Positions 13,118-21,423 are shown, counted from the first letter of the stretch. The stretch: 23,860 nucleotides of DNA from a virus (IMGVR_UViG_3300025120_011200:1-23860), one strand, 5' to 3'. A program made the numbers and translations. The notes: generated by a model from the sequence alone, not told the origin.

Positions 13118-14101
13118 TTATTTTAGTTCGTAAACATCTTTAGTATCCCAGTATTCAATCATATCATCTAATAAAGATACGAAATTATGCTTAGGTTTCC
13201 AACCTAATTTTCTTAATTTTGTTGAATCTCCTTTTAAATCATGTAATTCTTCTGCTCTATAATATTTTGGGTCTATCGTAACATAATCCTTATAATTTAA
13301 ATTTAATTTATTAAAAACATACTCACATAATTCTCTAACACTATGCGATTCACCAGTAGAACAAACATAATCTCCAGGTTTATCTTGTTGTAACATTAAC
13401 CACATTGCTTCAACATAATCTTTAGCATGCCCCCAATCTCTAGTAGAATCTAAATTACCTAATGCTAATTTATCTTTTAAACCTTTACTAATCTGAACTG
13501 CTGTTTTTACTACTTTATTAGTTACAAAATTAGTGCCTCGTCTTGGAGATTCATGGTTAAATAGTATACCATTTGATATAAACATACCATAAGAATTTCT
13601 ATAATTTCTACATATATTATACGAGAATACTTTAGCACAACCATAAGGCGATACAGGATGTAAAGGTGTTGTTTCCCTTTGGTATCCATCGCTATCTATT
13701 GAATTACCAAACATTTCCGATGATGATGCTTGGTATATTTTAGCTTTTGGGTTTGTTAACTTAACTGCTTCTAATAATTTAAGTGTACCAATTCCCGTAG
13801 TTTGAGCAGTATAAATAGGTTGATCAAAACTAATTCTAACATGAGATTGTGCTGCTAAATTATATATTTCATTAGGTTTACATAATTGTATTACTCTAAT
13901 AAGTGATGATAAATCGTTTAAATCTGCATATTCTAAATTAATTTTTTTAAATATATTATTATTAATTCTAGATGTTTGGTTTTCAGCTACAGAATTTCTT
14001 TTTACTGTACCCCAAACTTTATAACCTTTATCTAATAATAGTTCAGCTAAATAAGACCCATCTTGCCCATTAATCCCTGTTATTAAAGCAACTTTATTCA
14101 T
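13118..14101 (-). CDS. gmd: GDP-mannose 4,6-dehydratase
   Basis: Converts GDP-D-mannose to GDP-4-keto-6-deoxy-D-mannose, the precursor of GDP-fucose, colitose, rhamnose and perosamine. The 327-residue protein has G-I-N-G-Q-D-G-S-Y-L (9-18), diagnostic of Gmd; N-L-A-A-Q-S-H-V (81-88); catalytic S-S-E-M-F-G (127-132), Y-G-C-A-K (153-157); and N-H-E-S-P-R-R-G, N-L-D-S-T-R-D-W-G-H-A-K-D-Y and R-P/A-E-E-L type segments typical of the family. Length is slightly below bacterial Gmd (about 345-370). It is the first of the sugar-nucleotide genes after the glycosyltransferase run, overlapping the upstream gene by four bases. GDP-mannose must come from the host because no ManC/ManB is present here. Confidence 0.92.
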   Translation of the reverse strand: MNKVALITGINGQDGSYLAELLLDKGYKVWGTVKRNSVAENQTSRINNNIFKKINLEYADLNDLSSLIRVIQLCKPNEIYNLAAQSHVRISFDQPIYTAQTTGIGTLKLLEAVKLTNPKAKIYQASSSEMFGNSIDSDGYQRETTPLHPVSPYGCAKVFSYNICRNYRNSYGMFISNGILFNHESPRRGTNFVTNKVVKTAVQISKGLKDKLALGNLDSTRDWGHAKDYVEAMWLMLQQDKPGDYVCSTGESHSVRELCEYVFNKLNLNYKDYVTIDPKYYRAEELHDLKGDSTKLRKLGWKPKHNFVSLLDDMIEYWDTKDVYELK

Positions 14102-14952
14102 ATTTTTTTTCTTTTATTTATTATATTAGAATGATACATAGGAGGTATTTCCCAAGGAAATATAGGAAATCTACCTATATTTTCACCATTAAACCACCTC
14201 ATATCTGTAGGGTAGGATTTTAAGTCTTTAGGGGTTAAATGTAATACTTCTTTATTTAATATAAAATTATTTAAAGTTTCTATGTCAAATAATTCTTCAT
14301 ATCTTTTTCCAAAATTGTTAGTATGAATTTGAGAACATACATCTCCAATATTATACAAATTATAAGGATAATTTATAAAAATTGGTGAGTTTGTTCCTTT
14401 ATGTTCTAAATCTATGGGGTTACTAACATTTTCAACAGATAAAAACTCTTTTAAATCTTTTAATCTATGAATAGCTCCTGATACATTAAATGGGTATTTT
14501 AGGCACATATCTTGAATATCATTATTAATATTAAGAGACTTATCTACAATAGCTATATTATTTTTAATTTGATAAAATTTAGGATTAAAAATATTTAAAT
14601 CCATTCCTACACCTAATTTTGAAGCATTAGAATTATTAAATTTATTTTCTAAACTTTTTAAATCAACATCACCATAATAAACATTATCATCAACTTCTAA
14701 AAATAGATTTTCGGTTGATATTTCTTGATTTAAAATAGCTGAAAGGGTGTTGTGGAAACCATATGTTTTTTCATTAATAAAAGTTACATTTAGAAAATAA
14801 TCACTTAAAATTTTATATCCTTGTAAAAATTCATCATTAGAAGCTGAAAATTGAATATATATATTATTTATTCCTTTTAGATGTTTAATTAAAGTTTCTA
14901 TGGTACTAAATAATTGAAAAGCTCTATCTTTTGAAAATATTAAAACATCCAT
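14098..14952 (-). CDS. Putative GT-A-like glycosyltransferase
   Basis: A 284-residue protein with an N terminus like a nucleotide-sugar-binding strand, V-L-I-F-S-K-D-R-A-F-Q-L (3-14), followed by helix and strand (N-N-I-Y-I-Q-F-S-A-S) and by L-F-L-E-V-D-D-N at 83-90, where V-D-D could be the metal-binding DxD-type motif. That order matches GT-A transferases, but overall similarity to GT2 is weak and no catalytic base is obvious. The C-terminal end is basic (N-K-R-K-K). It lies between Gmd (four-base overlap) and the GT2-GT10 fusion (one-base gap), so a transferase of the same glycan is the simplest reading. A glycan-associated protein without transferase activity is the alternative. Confidence 0.6.
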   Translation of the reverse strand: MDVLIFSKDRAFQLFSTIETLIKHLKGINNIYIQFSASNDEFLQGYKILSDYFLNVTFINEKTYGFHNTLSAILNQEISTENLFLEVDDNVYYGDVDLKSLENKFNNSNASKLGVGMDLNIFNPKFYQIKNNIAIVDKSLNINNDIQDMCLKYPFNVSGAIHRLKDLKEFLSVENVSNPIDLEHKGTNSPIFINYPYNLYNIGDVCSQIHTNNFGKRYEELFDIETLNNFILNKEVLHLTPKDLKSYPTDMRWFNGENIGRFPIFPWEIPPMYHSNIINKRKKI

Positions 14953-14953
14953 A

Positions 14954-16582
14954 TTAAATTAATTTATTTAAGTATTTATTAAACATTCTATCATTATCCA
15001 TCCATATATTTTGGGCTATATTATAGTTTTCTTTTATAGCCTCTATATTATTATTATAAAACTCATAATCAAGATTATTTAGTATATCTATTAATTCTTT
15101 TTTATTATTAAAACTTATAATTCCTTTAGGGTTAAAGTATTTTTCTATATTAGAACAACCATAATATATAGGAATTGTACCTGATAGAAAACAATCAATT
15201 ATTTTTTCTGTAAAATAAAAGGGTAATTGTTCATTTTCCATAGCTATACTATAATAATAATTTTTTAGCCCCTCTAATTTTGAAGAAATAGGATTAATAC
15301 CCCTTCCAAAAATATCAACATCTAATTCTAAATTTTTTACTTCATTAACACATTCCAATCTTAATTGATGCCCAGGACATATATTTTTATTACTAGATAT
15401 AAAAGAAATTTGTTTTGTTTTATTATAAATTTTAAACTTATTAATATCTAACTTTTCAGGTAAAAGATTCCATTGTGAAATTTCAGTAAGAGGAAAGAAT
15501 TCAAAATTAGGTAACAAATGTAAACTTTCATGCCATCCTAGAATTTTAGTAAATTTATGGTGATTTTGAATAACTTTTTCATATACTTCTTTTTGATTAA
15601 ATAAGTGCGGTCCTTCAGCTACTAAAGCTACTATGGGGTGTGAATTATTTGTAAGAATTTCTTTATTTAAATAATCTATAATAGAATTATCTTGTAGAAA
15701 AGATAAATCATATTCTCCTTGGTTTAAATTATAAACATAAGAAAATTGGGTTGGGACTGTATGTCTTTCTTTAATATCACCAAAAACATTTACTTGTGGT
15801 AACTTTTTAGGTATATCATTAATATTTTTTAATTTTTGGTATACTTTCCTATTTCTAATCTCTAATTCAAATTTATGATTATTTTTATTACTTTCTCTAT
15901 TTACTGTACGTTCCTTAACCTCAGGGGTAGTGTTATAAGCATAACTGTAAAAATCTAGTACTCCAATTTTATCTTTACCACACATTTCTAAGCAAGGATA
16001 AGTTAAAGCTAAATCTGCAGCATGGTCAAAATAAGAATTATTGATATTAGATTTAAATTCAGATAAATCTATTTTTCTTAATAAAGAGCCTTTAAATGTT
16101 CTTAAATGAGATGCTCTCCAATGATCTTTTCTATAGAGACCATATTCATGTACAAAATCAGGATAATGGGTGTTTTGTGGGGAAGGAATATGAGTATTTT
16201 CTCCATCCCAATCAATATACTTACCATAAGTCATCCAAACATTATTATCATTATAATAATTATTTAGATTTTCTAAAACTTTATCATCATAAAGCCAGTC
16301 ATCAGCACTCATACAGATTAAAATTTCATTATCTTTAATTTGTTTTATACATTCTTCATAGCTAAATAAAGCTTGCATATTTTTTTCTCTAGTGGTAACA
16401 ATAAATTTCTTATTATTTTTTACTATTTCTTTTACTGTTTTATATGTATTGTCTTTAGAAGCATCATCATAAAATAAAACTTTATAATTGCTATAAGTTT
16501 GGTTTAAAATACTAGCTATATTGTATTTTACCCACTTTTCATCATTATAAGCAGTAATTAAAATTACAAAATTATTTTTCAT
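14954..16582 (-). CDS. Two-domain glycosyltransferase: GT2 + GT10 (fucosyltransferase-type)
   Basis: A 542-residue protein. Residues 1 to about 230 are a GT2 domain: F-V-I-L-I-T-A-Y-N-D-E (5-15), F-Y-D-D-A-S-K-D-N-T (37-46) and I-C-M-S-A-D-D at 89-95 as the DxD equivalent. From about 300 on it is GT10-like: D-V-D-I-F-G-R-G (421-428), Y-Y-S-I-A-M-E-N-E (443-451) and the diagnostic F-Y-F-T-E-K-I-I-D-C-F-L-S-G-T-I-P-I-Y-Y-G (455-475), matching the alpha-1,3-fucosyltransferase motif Y-x-T-E-K...G-x-P-I/V-x-x-G. GT10 enzymes use GDP-fucose or close relatives, and Gmd and Fcl-like genes are in the same operon, so the donor is probably made here. The fusion suggests two successive transfers. GT2 donor unknown. 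Confidence 0.85.
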   Translation of the reverse strand: MKNNFVILITAYNDEKWVKYNIASILNQTYSNYKVLFYDDASKDNTYKTVKEIVKNNKKFIVTTREKNMQALFSYEECIKQIKDNEILICMSADDWLYDDKVLENLNNYYNDNNVWMTYGKYIDWDGENTHIPSPQNTHYPDFVHEYGLYRKDHWRASHLRTFKGSLLRKIDLSEFKSNINNSYFDHAADLALTYPCLEMCGKDKIGVLDFYSYAYNTTPEVKERTVNRESNKNNHKFELEIRNRKVYQKLKNINDIPKKLPQVNVFGDIKERHTVPTQFSYVYNLNQGEYDLSFLQDNSIIDYLNKEILTNNSHPIVALVAEGPHLFNQKEVYEKVIQNHHKFTKILGWHESLHLLPNFEFFPLTEISQWNLLPEKLDINKFKIYNKTKQISFISSNKNICPGHQLRLECVNEVKNLELDVDIFGRGINPISSKLEGLKNYYYSIAMENEQLPFYFTEKIIDCFLSGTIPIYYGCSNIEKYFNPKGIISFNNKKELIDILNNLDYEFYNNNIEAIKENYNIAQNIWMDNDRMFNKYLNKLI

Positions 16583-17202
16583 AAAGTATTATAATAATTG
16601 TTTTGTTTTTCTTGGCGTTTAATATCTTTAGGATGATATAAAGCTAATCCTTCCATATCAGGTAATGTAGCATATGTTTTATGTCCACTTAATTTCTCAT
16701 GTACTTTATTTACCCATTTGATTTCTGGTTTGTTTTTCCAAACTCTCCATTGATAATCAGGCCAATTTACCCAACCTTTATCATTAACATTCCATCCCCA
16801 TTTTTGTATATGTTCATTAGTTAATCCTTTAACTGTATTTACTCTAGGAATTAAATATACTTCATTTTCAGGATTAGCCTCTAATATAACTGGTAATTGT
16901 GATATTAAACTATCATGTGGGTATTCATCTGCATCAATTTGAAATATATAATCACCACTACATAATTTTGTTAGTTGATTTTTCCAATTAGCAAAATGGC
17001 CTTTAAATTCTCCTTTATGCCAGCTAAATTCAGCATTTACTGATTTTGCTCTTAGGAATTGTTCAACTGATTCACTACCATTTTTAGAGTCATATAATAT
17101 TATAACTTCATCTTCATATCTTTTATATTTTAAAAGAATTGATATAAGTTTTTGTATTTCTACAAATTCATTACATACAGTTATAGCGTAACTTATTTTC
17201 AT
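16579..17202 (-). CDS. Small family 2 glycosyltransferase
   Basis: A 207-residue GT2 protein of the short WaaE/KdtX-like type. It opens I-S-Y-A-I-T-V-C-N-E (3-12), has E-V-I-I-L-Y-D-S-K-N-G-S near 32-43, and the metal site Y-I-F-Q-I-D-A-D-E (85-93, Asp90 and Asp92). The second half contains W-R-V-W-K-N and W-V-N-K-V-H-E, a pattern seen in WaaE-like proteins, where the conserved K-V-H-E follows the acceptor loop. Four-base overlaps with both neighbours (16579-16582 and 17199-17202) tie it into the operon. It probably transfers one hexose or heptose in the cytoplasm. Substrates are not deducible. Confidence 0.83.
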   Translation of the reverse strand: MKISYAITVCNEFVEIQKLISILLKYKRYEDEVIILYDSKNGSESVEQFLRAKSVNAEFSWHKGEFKGHFANWKNQLTKLCSGDYIFQIDADEYPHDSLISQLPVILEANPENEVYLIPRVNTVKGLTNEHIQKWGWNVNDKGWVNWPDYQWRVWKNKPEIKWVNKVHEKLSGHKTYATLPDMEGLALYHPKDIKRQEKQNNYYNTL

Positions 17203-18053
17203 TTATCTAAATTTAATATATAATCTTTTAATTTATCACTTGGTTTCCACCCTAATCTTTTTAAACTATCATTATTTTCTCTTAATGTTTTTTTATAATT
17301 ACCTGATTGATCAAGTAGAGATTTTGCTTCAATATGTGGGTACCTATCAAGAAACATTTCGTAAACTTCGTTAATCGAGTAATTTATACCAGTTCCTAAT
17401 TCCCAGGCATCTTCATGTTTCTTATCTTTCATTCCGATCCTCCATAAAGCATCACAAATATCGTCTACATGAGTGAAGTCTCTTCTTTGTTCTCCATCCC
17501 CTACTATTGTAATTTTTTGTCCATCTCTAACTTGTCTTCTCCAAATACCTATTACTGCTGCCCAATCTCCATCTACTATTTCACCAGGACCATAAACATT
17601 ATAAAATCTAGTTATTTCAATATCCATTCCATAGGTTTTTTTATACATTTTACATACTTCTTCTCCCATGTGTTTACATGCCGCATAAGGAGATTGGTAT
17701 GGGTTATGCCATCTAGAAGATGAACCCGCATATATAACTTTAGTTCCATTTAATCTAGCAAACTCACAAACCCTTTGTGTTCCAATAGTATTAACTCTAA
17801 ATGTTTCACTAGGATTATTAAATGAGGGTTGTATTCTAGATAAAGCTGCTAAATGGAATATTAAATCATAATTATAACCTATACTACCTATATTAGTAAT
17901 ATCATTACGATGATAAATACAACCCTTATGTTCATTTTTTTTTACCCCAATTTCATAATTATCTAAAGAATGGACATTATGTCCTTCTTTTAATAATTTT
18001 TTGATTAAAGCTGTTCCAATAAATCCAACTCCACCTGTAACTAATACTCTCAT
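17199..18053 (-). CDS. NAD-dependent NDP-sugar epimerase/dehydratase (GalE/WbpP-like SDR)
   Basis: A 284-residue extended SDR with G-G-V-G-F-I-G (7-13), D-N-Y at 31-33 preferring NAD, F-H-L-A-A-L-S-R-I-Q-P-S (66-77), S-S-S at 111-113 and Y-A-A-C-K at 123-127. R-F-Y-N-V-Y-G-P-G, G-D-G-E-Q-R-R-D-F-T-H-V-D-D and a final R-L-G-W-K-P are typical of UDP-glucose 4-epimerase, WbpP and UDP-glucuronate decarboxylase relatives. The serine-rich S-S-R-W-H-N in place of S-S-A/S-V-Y-G is a deviation. An NDP-hexose 4-epimerase is the best guess; a 4,6-dehydratase or decarboxylase is less likely. It begins directly after the stop of the 18054-18497 gene and overlaps the next gene by four bases. Confidence 0.8.
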   Translation of the reverse strand: MRVLVTGGVGFIGTALIKKLLKEGHNVHSLDNYEIGVKKNEHKGCIYHRNDITNIGSIGYNYDLIFHLAALSRIQPSFNNPSETFRVNTIGTQRVCEFARLNGTKVIYAGSSSRWHNPYQSPYAACKHMGEEVCKMYKKTYGMDIEITRFYNVYGPGEIVDGDWAAVIGIWRRQVRDGQKITIVGDGEQRRDFTHVDDICDALWRIGMKDKKHEDAWELGTGINYSINEVYEMFLDRYPHIEAKSLLDQSGNYKKTLRENNDSLKRLGWKPSDKLKDYILNLDK

Positions 18054-18497
18054 TTATTCTGGTAAGACCCCAATATACGAAAGTGCATCTATATAGTCAC
18101 GTTCTTTAAATAATTCCATTGTAGACATATCCATTTTATGTGTTTGTCCTTCTACTTTTGCATCTTCACCTTCTTTTAAAGGTATAGCTTTAACGGCAGC
18201 CCAATTCCATTCTTCAGCATTAGGACCACTAGCAAATACCATTCCTTTATCCTGAATATTGATAGTATTTGGAATCCAAATTAATTTTGTTTTGGGATCT
18301 TCCCAAGATATATCTTTGTATATTTCAGGTAAGGTACTAACTTGCTCATTGTAAAATTCTGAGTCTTTTTTCATTAAAGTATTAGTCCAAAACCCACAAG
18401 ATAAACTAAGAAAATTAGTAATGTCTTTATTTATTTCTGTTTTATAACATAAATCACCACCGGATTTAGGACAATTTATTATTTCATCATGTTTCAT
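18054..18497 (-). CDS. Conserved phage hypothetical protein (147 aa)
   Basis: A soluble 147-residue protein with an N-terminal C-P-K-S-G-G-D-L-C-Y (9-18) and a later L-S-C-G-F-W-T-N (32-39), then D-K-G-M-V-F-A-S-G-P-N-A-E-E-W-N-W-A-A-V-K-A close to residues 83-104. I recall similarly built proteins (N-terminal C-P-K-C, D-K-G-M-V-F and W-x-W-x-A-V-K-A) in marine T4-like phages, where they have no known function, but I cannot check this. It is not a sugar enzyme on any visible motif. It sits in the operon with no gap to the epimerase gene and one base from the upstream GT4 gene. The cysteines might once have formed a zinc site, but the pairs are irregular. Confidence 0.7.
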   Translation of the reverse strand: MKHDEIINCPKSGGDLCYKTEINKDITNFLSLSCGFWTNTLMKKDSEFYNEQVSTLPEIYKDISWEDPKTKLIWIPNTINIQDKGMVFASGPNAEEWNWAAVKAIPLKEGEDAKVEGQTHKMDMSTMELFKERDYIDALSYIGVLPE

Positions 18498-18498
18498 A

Positions 18499-19791
18499 TT
18501 AAACTTTGTTTAATTTTGGTAATTGTAATTTAGGTAGAGATAATTCTACTTGTTTTGGAAATTCAGGTACATTTTTTTCTAAACTATTTTTAACTAATTC
18601 TTTCATTTTATCCCAACTAAAATTATTTTGGGCATAATATTTTTGTTTTTTAGAATTTTTAGAATATTGTTTATATTTTTTAAATACTTCTTTCATTGCA
18701 CTTATTCCCTGTTGAGAATTTACTTGAAACCATTGTGCTTCTTTTATCAACCAATCATTAGCAGCAGAAGGGTGTACATTTTCTAATTTTCCACCTAATA
18801 AAACATTACTATTTTTATCTAAAAAATCCATATGACCAGACCATCCTGATGCAATAATAGGTTTTCCTGTTGTTGAAAATTCTAATAAAGGTCTTCCATA
18901 TCCTTCTCCTTTAGTAAATGAGACCATCCCTTTTACTTTTGGATGATTATATAATTCATTTACTTCTGAGTCATCAAATTCCCCATTTAGTAGATAAACA
19001 TTAGGTAAATTATTTCCTCCTACTTCTTTTCTTATACCTTTAATTCTATCTAAAATAACATCTCTACTAACATAAGAAGATACCCCAGTTGAGGATTTTA
19101 ATATTAAAGCAGGTTTTTCTCCTCTTTTATTTTTAAAAGCTTCATAAAAAGATTTAACTAAAACCCCTACATTCTTTCTATCATGACCATAGGTTCCATT
19201 CATCCAATGACCAACAAATAAATAACAAAATTGCTCTTTAATATCAGATAAATCTATAGTTTTAATTTCAGAAAATTTAACGGGTTTATAAGTAGTTAAA
19301 TCAACACCTTCAAATATTACTTCTATTGGTTTTTCTAATTTAACTTGTTTTACTATTTGTCCTGTTCTTTGATCTTGTTGATCATAAGTCATTCTTTGGA
19401 AAGTTTCTTTTGCAAAATTTGAGGAAACCCAATTCATATTCATTCGATTTAACCCCTCAATCCATTCTGCTTTACACGCTGTAGCTTCAATACCCGCTGT
19501 TAAGCCAATATTATATTTTCCTATAGGTTGAAATTCATTAGGAATAGTTATTTGCATCCATAATTCAGGTTGAACTTTTTGCCAATCAGATGTTGCTTTA
19601 TGATTATTTAAAAAATTCCATTCTGGGTGGTCTTCACAAAAACCCCATGATGTTTCTCCCCATCTTTGGGGAAGTAATTCTACTTTATATTTATCTAATT
19701 CAATTATAGATTTAACTATATCTCTTGATCTTGCACCATAACCTGAGTAGGTATCAAAGGGGCAACTAATTACAAAACGTGGCTTACTCAT
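18499..19791 (-). CDS. GT4 (group 1) glycosyltransferase
   Basis: A 430-residue GT-B-fold retaining glycosyltransferase. The C-terminal donor domain shows L-F-V-G-H-W (191-196), K-S-S-T-G (232-236), V-Y-L-L-N-G-E-F-D-D-S-E-V (265-277) and the E-x7-E motif in K-G-E-G-Y-G-R-P-L-L-E-F (294-305; Glu296 and Glu304), followed by G-K-P-I-I-A-S-G-W-S-G. The N-terminal domain begins F-V-I-S-C-P-F-D-T-Y-S-G-Y-G-A (6-20), the usual acceptor-side glycine loop. The last 40 residues are proline- and lysine-rich (P-K-L-Q-L-P-K-L). It shares one base with the end of the other GT4 gene. Donor unknown; the final glycan could be on the virion, on host lipid, or on phage DNA. Confidence 0.9.
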   Translation of the reverse strand: MSKPRFVISCPFDTYSGYGARSRDIVKSIIELDKYKVELLPQRWGETSWGFCEDHPEWNFLNNHKATSDWQKVQPELWMQITIPNEFQPIGKYNIGLTAGIEATACKAEWIEGLNRMNMNWVSSNFAKETFQRMTYDQQDQRTGQIVKQVKLEKPIEVIFEGVDLTTYKPVKFSEIKTIDLSDIKEQFCYLFVGHWMNGTYGHDRKNVGVLVKSFYEAFKNKRGEKPALILKSSTGVSSYVSRDVILDRIKGIRKEVGGNNLPNVYLLNGEFDDSEVNELYNHPKVKGMVSFTKGEGYGRPLLEFSTTGKPIIASGWSGHMDFLDKNSNVLLGGKLENVHPSAANDWLIKEAQWFQVNSQQGISAMKEVFKKYKQYSKNSKKQKYYAQNNFSWDKMKELVKNSLEKNVPEFPKQVELSLPKLQLPKLNKV

Positions 19792-21230
19792 TAATATATT
19801 ATTTTATGATTTAAAAATTTTCCTTTATATTCATTAGCATTTACTAACTCATACTTTTCTCTTGGTTTCCAAGTATTAAATAGTTCATTAAAAGCTTCCA
19901 TTACTCTTTGTGCTTGGTGTGGGGATGTAAAACCTGCTTCATCACTTAAAGCCCATTCTCTTCCTTTTAATCCTCTTCTTTTTAATTCTTTTCTGCCTAA
20001 TTTATAACATTCCTCAATTCTTTCCATAGCATCTTCCCATTTACATCTATCATCAAAAATATAAGGTGTTGGGGGCGAACCTTGAATAGACCTACTTGTT
20101 GGGTAAACTGGGAAGGCCCACTCACCATGCTTTTTATAAGTACCCCTATGATTAGAAGGAATATCAGCACTAGGGGTAAACCATTCTCCATTATCATCTT
20201 CAAATCTCATTTGGTCTTGTAACCCACCTGTTACATTAGCAATAATTGGAGTTCCAGCTAACATTGCTTCAGTAATTGTTAATCCCCAACCTTCATTTGA
20301 TGTTAATAATATTTGGACATCAGCTAAATTATATAACCAATTTAATTGTTGTTCAGTTAATCTTTGGTCTATAAACATTACATTATCTGGGTAGTTTTCA
20401 TCAAATAGATATTCTTTTACTTTAGTTAAATCTGTTCCAGCATCTGTAACTTTTTCTACTTTTAAAACCATATAACATTCCTTAGCTTCTTCTTCTGGTA
20501 AAGTGTCTAAGAATGTTCTAAATGCTAACATAGCATCAGGGATTTGTTTTCTTCTAATATTTCTTGAATTAAAAAATAAAACAAATCTAGGTTGTTTATT
20601 TCCAAATATAGATTTTTTAAAATTAAGATAATCTAAATCATTATCTTCAATTGGATAATAATTTTTAGTATCTTTACCATGGGGGATATATTTAAAAATT
20701 CTATTATCTTCATGTCCTTTTAATACTAATTTATTAATGTTAACAGTTTGCTTTGATATACCCATTAATAAATCACATGCTTCATAGTATGGTTTGTTAT
20801 ACATAGGAGCTGGGTAATCATCCCAAATATTTAAATAGGTAATAGGGATAGATTTTCTAATTTCTTGTTCTAGGTTCCAAATATGCATAAAATATCTTGG
20901 ATCCGTAAATAACATAATAGCATCTGGTTTTTCTAATTTAATAATTTCTCTTATCATATTAGAATTACCATAACCATCAGATGGATACAAAGTTATAGAA
21001 GAATCCTTAATACCCATTAAATCATTAGTATTTTGTGATAGATCTAATCTTTTGCCTTTTTCTGGGTGGTTTATAGACCCAGCTATTTGACACCAATTAA
21101 AATGGTGGGCAGTATGAGTAACTATTTCTTTAGCAACTGTTGCTACTCCTGAATGTACTCTAATATCATCACATATTAGAAGTATTTTTTTTCTTTTATC
21201 CTTAGGGATATGTTTAAAGTCTTTATTCAT
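19791..21230 (-). CDS. GT4 (group 1) glycosyltransferase
   Basis: A 479-residue GT-B-fold enzyme. The N-terminal domain reads I-L-L-I-C-D-D-I-R-V-H-S-G-V-A (16-30), a glycine-loop layout like its neighbour. The C-terminal domain has F-F-N-S-R-N-I-R-R-K-Q (219-229), the sugar-phosphate-contacting R-K, V-M-F-I-D-Q-R-L-T-E-Q-Q-L (284-296), and E-x7-E in T-S-N-E-G-W-G-L-T-I-T-E-A (310-322; Glu313 and Glu321) followed by G-T-P-I-I-A-N-V-T-G-G. It is a little long for GT4, with an insertion of about 60 residues after G-G. It overlaps the upstream small gene by eight bases and is the first large gene of the sugar block. Donor and acceptor unknown. Confidence 0.9.
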   Translation of the reverse strand: MNKDFKHIPKDKRKKILLICDDIRVHSGVATVAKEIVTHTAHHFNWCQIAGSINHPEKGKRLDLSQNTNDLMGIKDSSITLYPSDGYGNSNMIREIIKLEKPDAIMLFTDPRYFMHIWNLEQEIRKSIPITYLNIWDDYPAPMYNKPYYEACDLLMGISKQTVNINKLVLKGHEDNRIFKYIPHGKDTKNYYPIEDNDLDYLNFKKSIFGNKQPRFVLFFNSRNIRRKQIPDAMLAFRTFLDTLPEEEAKECYMVLKVEKVTDAGTDLTKVKEYLFDENYPDNVMFIDQRLTEQQLNWLYNLADVQILLTSNEGWGLTITEAMLAGTPIIANVTGGLQDQMRFEDDNGEWFTPSADIPSNHRGTYKKHGEWAFPVYPTSRSIQGSPPTPYIFDDRCKWEDAMERIEECYKLGRKELKRRGLKGREWALSDEAGFTSPHQAQRVMEAFNELFNTWKPREKYELVNANEYKGKFLNHKIIY

Positions 21231-21423
21231 TATCCTTTATTTCAAGATTAATTTGATTAGTAATTTGTTTACGAAAATTTTCATCTGTAAGATACAAAAA
21301 CAGGCTACGGTCAGCAAGTTTTTGAAAGGAAAATTTACGTTTTACACATTCAATCTTAAAATTCTCGAATAAATCGCTTTTGACTTTGACACTCGTTAGT
21401 GTCATTGGTTTTTTATTTGTCAT
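21223..21423 (-). CDS. Small ribbon-helix-helix-like protein (66 aa)
   Basis: A 66-residue protein with a predicted strand at M-T-L-T-S-V-K-V (7-14), followed by two helices (D-L-F-E-N-F-K-I-E-C-V-K-R-K and S-F-Q-K-L-A-D-R-S-L-F-L-Y-L). This is the strand-helix-helix order of MetJ/Arc-type DNA-binding dimers, but no operator or specific relative is identified. Such small proteins are common in T4-like phages. It starts 41 bases after the nuclease stop, the largest gap in the right half, and overlaps the first GT4 gene by eight bases, so it may head the sugar operon and regulate it. That role is inferred from position. Confidence 0.65.
   Translation of the reverse strand: MTNKKPMTLTSVKVKSDLFENFKIECVKRKFSFQKLADRSLFLYLTDENFRKQITNQINLEIKDNE

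Noticed and set aside
19997-20203. Second minus-strand frame inside the GT4 gene
   Set aside because: It lies in another frame inside a conserved part of the GT4 coding sequence and has no domain-like content.
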